Of a stretch of DNA of 11,139 nucleotides, positions 6,780 to 11,139 are shown in pieces. The notes under the pieces were generated by a model. The model did no database searches, had not been told where the DNA came from, and worked only from the letters and a program-made list of their open reading frames with translations. Both the position numbers and the translations under genes were made by a program. The stretch lies in contig JAAYUT010000403.1 of the NCBI GenBank assembly GCA_012517485.1, positions 1 through 11,139 of the forward strand. Reading direction: 5' to 3'. Every line of letters begins with the position of its first letter. The first letter of the stretch is position 1. Source of the DNA: Candidatus Atribacter fermentans. Lineage in GTDB: Bacteria > Atribacterota > Atribacteria > Atribacterales > Atribacteraceae.

Positions 6780-7685
6780 TTAACACTCCTCTTTAAGACA
6801 TCCTTTTAAAGCTGTTACCGCAACTTCTAACTGAGAGTCGTCCGGTTCTTGAGTGGTAATTCTTTGAAGAAGCAAACCAGGCAAGGCTAATAAGCTTGCC
6901 AAACCTCGATCCTGATATTTCGACAAAAGCCGAATTGCTTCATAAGCTAAGCCTGCAACTATTGGAATGAGAACAACTCGGCTAATGATTCTCATTCCTA
7001 TCCCAGGACGACCCAAAAAGGAAAAAATAAAAATACTGATAATCATAACAATCATTAACCAATTGGTTCCACAGCGGGGATGATGGGTGGTATATTTTCG
7101 AATGTTTTCGAGAGTTAAATCTTGCCCATTTTCAAAAGCGAATATCGTTTTGTGCTCCGCCCCGTGGTATTCAAAAATTCTTTTAATGTCTTTCATTCGA
7201 GAAATAATATAAAGATATAATAAAAAAATTGTTACGCGAATAAGCCCCTCAATAATATTGTAGAGAATAGTTGAATGAATAAAGTGATCAATCCGAGAGG
7301 TTAAAAAAGTCGGGAGAGCAATAAACAATCCTACAAATAACCCAAATGCCAATAACATGGCAATACTGAGATCGAAAGCCGATAACTTTTCTTCCTTTTC
7401 ATCCATTGCTAAAGTTGCTGACAGAGAGAGGGCTTTCAATCCAATGACGAGTGAATCAACCATATTAACGACTCCACGAATAATCGGTAAAGCAAAAAAT
7501 TTATTAGTTTTTGATAAGATTGGTTTCTCTTTGATATTGGTTACTATAGTTCCATTTGGTTTTCTTACCGCGATTGAAATTTTCCAGGGACTTCTCATCA
7601 TCACTCCTTCAATAATCGCTTGCCCTCCAACATTATGCCGTTCATATTTTTCTGGTTTTATTCTTTGCTCCACGGATGTCCACAT
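6780..7685 (-). CDS. DUF1385 family membrane protein (YqhQ-like)
   Basis: Conserved bacterial membrane protein of unknown function; some databases call the family a predicted metal-dependent enzyme. The 301 residues include the family N-terminal signature GGQAIIEGVMMRSP (20-33), hydrophobic segments at about 105-127, 144-162, 210-225 and 236-253, and between the second and third the polar motif YHGAEHKT (173-180) followed by HHPRCGTNW (201-209). The His, Glu and Cys residues there could bind a metal, which is inference. The ATG start lies inside the end of thyX (28-base overlap) with AAGGGG seven bases upstream; a GTG at 7671-7673 is an alternative. Its place between thyX and prfA, coupled to both, recalls related gene orders in Bacillota, but its cellular job is unknown. 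Confidence 0.88.
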   Translation of the reverse strand: MWTSVEQRIKPEKYERHNVGGQAIIEGVMMRSPWKISIAVRKPNGTIVTNIKEKPILSKTNKFFALPIIRGVVNMVDSLVIGLKALSLSATLAMDEKEEKLSAFDLSIAMLLAFGLFVGLFIALPTFLTSRIDHFIHSTILYNIIEGLIRVTIFLLYLYIISRMKDIKRIFEYHGAEHKTIFAFENGQDLTLENIRKYTTHHPRCGTNWLMIVMIISIFIFSFLGRPGIGMRIISRVVLIPIVAGLAYEAIRLLSKYQDRGLASLLALPGLLLQRITTQEPDDSQLEVAVTALKGCLKEEC

Positions 7686-8314
7686 CCTTTATCCCCTTCG
7701 GGGCAGATTCCGGTTGCACATGGCGGACCGGCATTTTCAAAAATGGTTGGTGCTAACCCTTTTAATATTTTCAAAATATCGTTGGCTATCATCCTTATTT
7801 CCCATTGAGCACGGTTACAAAGCCGTAACTTTAAAATATGGAGATATTCACGAGCATTGGCTGTTATTATAATTTGGCTCGTAATGGCTTGCGGTAATAT
7901 ATAACGAGCGTCTTCTTCTGCTATTCCCATTTTAATCATTTCCTGATATGTATCGGAACTTTTCTGAATAGACTCTTTAAATAGCTTGAATAAGGTTTCA
8001 TTATTTTTAATTGTTGGTGGGATAACAAATTCGGGATTTTCAAAATGAATATATCGTTGGCTTTGTTGCGAATAGGAAGCTAAGCGATGACGAACGAGTT
8101 GGTGTGAAGCAGCTCGTGAAATTCCTTCAATTAAAAAGGTAAAAGAAACATGTTCTAAAACCGATTCATGACCACGAGCTACAATTTCACGTATCAGCTT
8201 TTGAGCTTTTTCTAAAGTCAGGTCATCGTCATAGCTCCTTCGATAGCAGAGACGAGCAGCGCTTGCAACAGTAAGCTCTGGATTCGGTGTTGAGTTTATA
8301 AGCTTTACTTTCAT
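7658..8314 (-). CDS. thyX: Flavin-dependent thymidylate synthase
   Basis: Makes dTMP from dUMP using FAD, NAD(P)H and methylenetetrahydrofolate, without turning the folate into dihydrofolate. The 218-residue length is usual. The diagnostic RHRX7S motif is present at 75-85 (RHRLASYSQQS, then QRY), preceded by RGHESVLEHVSFTFLIEGISRA. LPQAITSQIIITANAREYLH and LRLCNRAQWEIR form the later substrate and flavin region. The tail GPPCATGICPEGDKGCG carries Cys199, Cys204 and Cys211, a cluster I recall from other anaerobe ThyX proteins. The ATG has AAGGAG seven bases upstream. It heads the thyX, DUF1385, prfA, prmC operon. dCMP deaminase in the next operon supplies its dUMP substrate. Confidence 0.96.
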   Translation of the reverse strand: MKVKLINSTPNPELTVASAARLCYRRSYDDDLTLEKAQKLIREIVARGHESVLEHVSFTFLIEGISRAASHQLVRHRLASYSQQSQRYIHFENPEFVIPPTIKNNETLFKLFKESIQKSSDTYQEMIKMGIAEEDARYILPQAITSQIIITANAREYLHILKLRLCNRAQWEIRMIANDILKILKGLAPTIFENAGPPCATGICPEGDKGCGHPWSKE

Positions 8315-8399
8315 ATTCCTACTCCTTTTTTTTAAAACAACAATGAGTAATCAGTAAGGAGTTTATGTTTCATCCTCATTCCAATTTCTTCCATTCAAG

Positions 8400-8429
8400 G
8401 AGATAAAATAAATGATGATTCTTTGTCAA
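8400..8429 (-). promoter_or_regulatory. Candidate sigma-70 promoter of the thyX operon
   Basis: On the minus strand a perfect TTGACA (8424-8429) is followed after 18 bases by TATCTC (8400-8405), or after 17 by TTATCT. The -35 is consensus but the -10 is weak. The position, after the rpmE terminator and about 80 bases before thyX, is right for a promoter. Confidence 0.5.
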
Positions 8430-8451
8430 CTTTTTACCTTTTTATTCCAAT

Positions 8452-8493
8452 AAAAAAAGGGAGTATGTAAGTGGTACATACTGCCCTTTTTTT
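8452..8493 (-). terminator. Intrinsic terminator of rpmE (bidirectional in form)
   Basis: The stem AGTATGTA (8462-8469) with TACATACT (8475-8482), 5-base loop, continues through GGG/CCC after one bulged G and then seven A:T pairs, 18 pairs in all. On the minus strand it ends in T7 and lies 20 bases after the rpmE stop. A T7 run also follows on the plus strand, so it could block transcription in both directions and insulate rpmE from thyX. Confidence 0.93.
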
Positions 8494-8512
8494 ATTCTTT
8501 TAATAAAAGCAA

Positions 8513-8719
8513 CTAAAAATTGTCGCCGTATTTTGCCCGAAATTTCTCAACTCGACCAGCAGTATCGATGAGTTTTTGTTGTCCAGTAAAGAATGGATGA
8601 CAGCTGGCACAAATTTCCACTCGTATTTCTGGGGCTTTCGTTGAACGAGTTACAAAGCTATTCCCACAAGCACAAATAACCCGTGTTTCCTTATAATTGG
8701 GATGAATTCCCTTTTTCAT
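8513..8719 (-). CDS. rpmE: Large-subunit ribosomal protein L31 (zinc-binding type)
   Basis: Component of the 50S subunit near the bridge to the 30S head. The protein of 68 residues starts MKKGIHPNYKE, the family N terminus. A longer frame begins at 8737, but the ATG at 8717-8719 is preferred because GAGGTGAT lies just upstream with the right spacing and the six extra residues would be atypical. Four cysteines, C-A-C at 16-18 and C-A-S-C at 37-40, make the zinc-binding C+ form; FFTGQQKLIDTAGRVEKF is the conserved C-terminal part. It is transcribed alone, with its own consensus promoter and a strong terminator. In bacteria that carry both L31 types, the C+ form is replaced under zinc starvation; no Zur site is recognisable here. 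Confidence 0.96.
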   Translation of the reverse strand: MKKGIHPNYKETRVICACGNSFVTRSTKAPEIRVEICASCHPFFTGQQKLIDTAGRVEKFRAKYGDNF

Positions 8720-8848
8720 TGTTATCACCTCACCCAATCCCGTATTAAGTATATACCTATCAAGGCTTTATCTATCCTGGTCATTTTCTTTTGATGACTT
8801 CTGTGTAACGTAAAACGAAGAATGCATTAAAAAATGATTTGAAAAACG
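8720..8848 (-). promoter_or_regulatory. Long 5' leader of rpmE, possible L31 leader RNA
   Basis: If transcription starts about seven bases after the -10 box, the untranslated leader is near 130 nt, long for a 68-codon gene. It contains a GTCAT/ATGAC stem with a 9-base loop and smaller pairings. Autoregulatory L31 leader RNAs are known in several phyla; I cannot match this one to a described consensus. Confidence 0.35.
8724..8731 (-). promoter_or_regulatory. Shine-Dalgarno site deciding the rpmE start
   Basis: GAGGTGAT on the minus strand, core six bases before the ATG at 8719. It lies inside the longer open frame that begins at 8737, so it selects the shorter 68-residue protein. Confidence 0.8.
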
Positions 8849-8854
8849 GAGGCT

Positions 8855-8884
8855 ATTATATCATATACTCATTTTAGGTGTCAA
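8855..8884 (-). promoter_or_regulatory. Consensus sigma-70 promoter of rpmE
   Basis: TTGACA (8879-8884 on the minus strand), an 18-base spacer, then TATAAT (8855-8860). Both hexamers are perfect. The -35 box begins two bases after the rho stop codon, so rpmE has its own strong promoter right at the end of rho. Confidence 0.9.
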
Positions 8885-8886
8885 AA

Positions 8887-10248
8887 TTAGCGGGAATTTT
8901 TCAATACATGATCAATCATTTTTAAAAATTCTCTATTTGATTTGGTATTTTTCATACGGTCAATAACCATCTGAGCTCCTTCTTGTTGGTCAACATTGGC
9001 TAATAGCTTTCTTAACATCCAAATTCTCTCTAAATCATTTTGTTTAATCAGCAGTTCCTCTTTTCGTGTTCCAGATCGATGAATATCAATAGCAGGAAAA
9101 ATTCTACTTTCCGACAAAGCACGGCTGAGATGAAGCTCCATATTTCCAGTTCCCTTAAATTCTTCATAAATAACTTCATCCATTCGAGATCCAGTTTCAA
9201 CCAGGGCAGTGGCTAAAATGGTTAAGCTCCCACCTTCTTCGATATTTCGAGCAGCTCCGAAAAACCTTTTTGGCCAATGGAGAGCCGAAGAATCAATTCC
9301 ACCCGAAAGGGTTTTACCGGTATTAGGGACGACCAAGTTATTGGTTCGGGCTAAGCGAGTAATACTATCAAGTAAAATGACAACGTCCTTCCCCTCTTCT
9401 ACCAATCGTTTTGCCCGTTCCAGAGTCAGTTCCGCAACTCGAATATGATTTTCCGGTTTTTGGTCAAAAGTTGAGGCAATAACATACCCCTTCACCGAAC
9501 GTTCCATTTGGGTAACTTCTTCAGGTCGTTCATCAATCAACAACACAATTAGGACAACATTGGGGTAATTGGTAGTAATCCCATTGGCAATTTTTTCCAA
9601 CAATACTGTTTTTCCGGCTTTTGGCGGTGCAACAATAAGTCCTCTCTGTCCAACACCAATAGGAGCAAAAAGATCGATGATTCGGGTAGAAATTTCATTG
9701 GGAGTAGTTTCTAAAACAAACTGAAGATCGGGAAAAATTGGTGTTAAGTTTTCAAAAAGAGGTCTTTTTTTAGCTTGTTCTGGGTCTTCATCGTTAATTG
9801 CTTCGATTCGAAGGAGTGCATAGTATCGTTCTCCTTCCTTAGGCGGTCTTACTTGTCCGGCAACTTTGTCACCGCTACTTAAGGCAAAACGTTTGATTTG
9901 TGATGGTGAAACATAAACATCGTTTTCGCTCACCGTAAAGTCGTCGGCAGTTCGAAGAAAACCATACCCCTCAATGGTGATTTCTAAGATCCCTTCGCTG
10001 AAAATATACCCTTTCGATTCAGTTGCTTTTTTTAAAATTTCAAAGATCAGTTCGCTTTTCCTTTTTCGACTATAACCCACTATGCCCATTTTTTGGGCAA
10101 TTTCTCCTAATTCGGTATTGGATTTGATCTTAAGTTCTCCTAAAGAAAATTGCAATTCAGCTCTGGCTTTTTCCTTTTCAGGCTCTTTTTCTTTTTCTAA
10201 CTCTTTTTCCTCTAATTCTAAATCAACTTGATTGCTCTCTGTACTCAA
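8887..10248 (-). CDS. rho: Transcription termination factor Rho
   Basis: Hexameric RNA-dependent ATPase that releases transcripts. The 453 residues show, in order, a charged Glu/Lys-rich extension (10-31), the Rho_N helical domain (about 35-78), a cold-shock-like RNA-binding domain (80-155, with EGYGFLR and NDVYVSPSQIKRF), and the ATPase core. The core has Walker A APPKAGKT (207-214), LLIDERPEEV (236-245), Walker B VVILLDSITRLAR with Asp294, and the Q-loop region SGGIDSSALHWPKRFFGAARN (the more common form I know is SGGVDANALQKPKRFFGAARN). The start is TTG (10246-10248), supported by AAGGAGGT nine bases upstream; no ATG is in frame nearby. The gap to the upstream gene holds two palindromes that might be regulatory. 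Confidence 0.96.
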   Translation of the reverse strand: MSTESNQVDLELEEKELEKEKEPEKEKARAELQFSLGELKIKSNTELGEIAQKMGIVGYSRKRKSELIFEILKKATESKGYIFSEGILEITIEGYGFLRTADDFTVSENDVYVSPSQIKRFALSSGDKVAGQVRPPKEGERYYALLRIEAINDEDPEQAKKRPLFENLTPIFPDLQFVLETTPNEISTRIIDLFAPIGVGQRGLIVAPPKAGKTVLLEKIANGITTNYPNVVLIVLLIDERPEEVTQMERSVKGYVIASTFDQKPENHIRVAELTLERAKRLVEEGKDVVILLDSITRLARTNNLVVPNTGKTLSGGIDSSALHWPKRFFGAARNIEEGGSLTILATALVETGSRMDEVIYEEFKGTGNMELHLSRALSESRIFPAIDIHRSGTRKEELLIKQNDLERIWMLRKLLANVDQQEGAQMVIDRMKNTKSNREFLKMIDHVLKNSR

Positions 10249-10257
10249 TGCAATTGT

Positions 10258-10265
10258 ACCTCCTT
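10258..10265 (-). promoter_or_regulatory. Shine-Dalgarno site of rho (TTG start)
   Basis: AAGGAGGT on the minus strand, nine bases before the TTG at 10248. Its strength and spacing support TTG as the true start. Another TTG (minus strand, 10253-10255) is out of frame and meets a stop at once. Confidence 0.8.
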
Positions 10266-10273
10266 AATTTTTT

Positions 10274-10287
10274 CAAAGACATCTTTG
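10274..10287 (-). promoter_or_regulatory. 14-base dyad just upstream of the rho ribosome site
   Basis: CAAAGA-TG-TCTTTG on the minus strand, two exact 6-base arms around a 2-base centre, eight bases before the AAGGAGGT site. The small centre suits a DNA operator better than an RNA hairpin. No regulator is recognisable. Confidence 0.35.
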
Positions 10288-10347
10288 GTTCATAACTATG
10301 CTTGGCTTATCGATGTGTAAATCTAAGAAGCAGTCTTTATTATGAGA

Positions 10348-10361
10348 TGGTAAGTTTACCA
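10348..10361 (-). promoter_or_regulatory. 14-base dyad in the rho upstream region
   Basis: TGGTAA-AC-TTACCA on the minus strand, exact arms with a 2-base centre. A CATAAT hexamer follows a few bases later but lacks a good -35, so the rho promoter is not defined. The same 6+2+6 form as the other dyad suggests an operator, which is inference. Confidence 0.35.
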
Positions 10362-10385
10362 GATAAATACTAATATTTAGAACCT

Positions 10386-11138
10386 CTATTTTTTTAAAAA
10401 TTTCTTTGCGATTTCAACATGTTCGGGTGAATCGACATCAAACTTAATTTCTGGATACGGTGTAATGATAGCTAAACCTCTCATCCCTAAAATCTTGGTA
10501 ACTCGGTCTTCAATATCTTTAATTGATAGATTTTTAAATAGGTATTTAAAAATCACATTCACACCTAATAGCTTGGCAATCATAAAAGGACTTTTGCGAT
10601 TTCTGATAACCTGAGAAATAAATTCTCTCTTTTTTTGAACCAGAGTGGGATCAATAAGTAGCAAATTCCCGCCACCAAAAGAACCTTCTATCAACCGTGC
10701 AAACGTTCTTTTTGATTGGCCAAATTTTTTTTGATATACTTCCTTTCGAACAATCGGGTAGTAAAAATCAGCAGGTTGCTTGCTACATCTGAGAAAGAAA
10801 TCCTCTATCATTTCTCCTTTGATGAGAGGGAGATCGCTTGATATGACCAGCACCTTTTTTTCGGGTTTAAGGTATTCAAGACCACTTAACGTGCTTTCAA
10901 AGGGATCATTTCCAGAAGGAACGACTTCTTCAACCAACTTACCAATCCGGGATTTCAGCTCTTTGACGGGTCCGACAACAACGATTCGCTTAATTGAGGA
11001 AACCTCTTTGAGGGCTTCTATAACATACTCTATCATAAATTTATTATGAATGACAAGTAGTGATCGGTTATTTACACCAAATTTTTTTAAAAATTCTTGA
11101 TTACTATCTCCACCTGCTAAAATTATGGCATCAGTCAT
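10386..11138 (-). CDS. MobA-like nucleotidyltransferase of unknown substrate
   Basis: Predicted cytoplasmic enzyme that transfers a nucleotide from an NTP; the substrate is unknown. The 250 residues form a Rossmann-like NTP-transferase domain: DAIILAGG at 3-10, a Lys-rich loop (FLKKFG), IEYVIEALKEV, and the metal-binding acidic stretch VLVISSDLPLI with Asp102. A family-specific C-terminal part has FGGGNLLLIDP, a basic helical stretch, and IITPYPEIKFDVDSPEHVEIA. The usual LAGGxSxRxGxxK loop is altered (LAGGDSNQEFLKK), lacking the Arg. It resembles uncharacterised MobA-like proteins of Bacillota more than true MobA, IspD or GlmU. The ATG is one base from the window edge, so a start further upstream cannot be ruled out. 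It lies 137 bases upstream of rho. Confidence 0.75.
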   Translation of the reverse strand: MTDAIILAGGDSNQEFLKKFGVNNRSLLVIHNKFMIEYVIEALKEVSSIKRIVVVGPVKELKSRIGKLVEEVVPSGNDPFESTLSGLEYLKPEKKVLVISSDLPLIKGEMIEDFFLRCSKQPADFYYPIVRKEVYQKKFGQSKRTFARLIEGSFGGGNLLLIDPTLVQKKREFISQVIRNRKSPFMIAKLLGVNVIFKYLFKNLSIKDIEDRVTKILGMRGLAIITPYPEIKFDVDSPEHVEIAKKFLKK

Positions 11139-11139
11139 G

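Noticed and set aside
7357..7872. Plus-strand open frame of 171 codons
   Set aside because: It lies antisense to DUF1385 and thyX, both strongly supported, and encodes nothing recognisable.
8720..8737. Longer rpmE start at 8737 giving 74 residues
   Set aside because: The ribosome site lies within this stretch, and the family N terminus begins at the downstream ATG.

Overview
The window is an AT-rich (roughly 40% GC by eye), densely packed bacterial chromosomal segment made almost entirely of housekeeping genes. Only the left edge (end of atpD, then atpC) is on the + strand. Everything from 967 to the right end is on the - strand. The gene order (rho, rpmE, a thymidylate-supply gene, prfA/prmC, rpiB, dCMP deaminase, wecA/wecB, ATP synthase) resembles the neighbourhood seen in Bacillota. 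The flavin-dependent thymidylate synthase, the DUF1385 protein and the dispersed palindromic repeats would also fit an anaerobic deep lineage such as Atribacterota or a Clostridia relative. This placement is inference and cannot be settled from the window.

Layout, left to right. 1-956: the 3' part of atpD and complete atpC, the end of an F1Fo ATP synthase operon, with a 4-base overlap. 967-4052 (- strand, read right to left): rpiB, dCMP deaminase, wecA-type glycosyl-phosphate transferase and wecB, four genes that all overlap and so form one operon converging on atpC. 4053-4837: a 785-base gene-free repeat island with a 99-base element bounded by imperfect inverted repeats, five copies of a palindromic repeat in two orientations, and a strong C5/G5 hairpin. 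4838-8314 (- strand): thyX, DUF1385 membrane protein, prfA (RF1) and prmC, tightly packed and headed by a TTGACA-type promoter candidate. 8452-8493: a strong bidirectional-looking intrinsic terminator that closes rpmE. 8513-8719: rpmE (L31, zinc-binding type) with its own consensus promoter and a leader of about 130 nt. 8887-10248: rho, with a TTG start. 10386-11138: a MobA-like nucleotidyltransferase whose start is one base from the window edge.

Functional links. PrmC methylates the GGQ glutamine of the RF1 encoded just upstream. dCMP deaminase makes dUMP, the substrate ThyX methylates to dTMP, so two consecutive dTMP-supply steps sit in neighbouring operons. WecB and WecA act together at the start of undecaprenyl-phosphate-linked glycan synthesis. 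Rho, RF1/PrmC and L31 are transcription-termination and translation functions.

I found no defence system, CRISPR array, phage or other clearly new multi-gene system. The most interesting non-coding signals are the five repeats, whose outer stem arms change in a compensatory way, and the rpmE leader. The least understood proteins are the DUF1385 membrane protein and the MobA-like protein.
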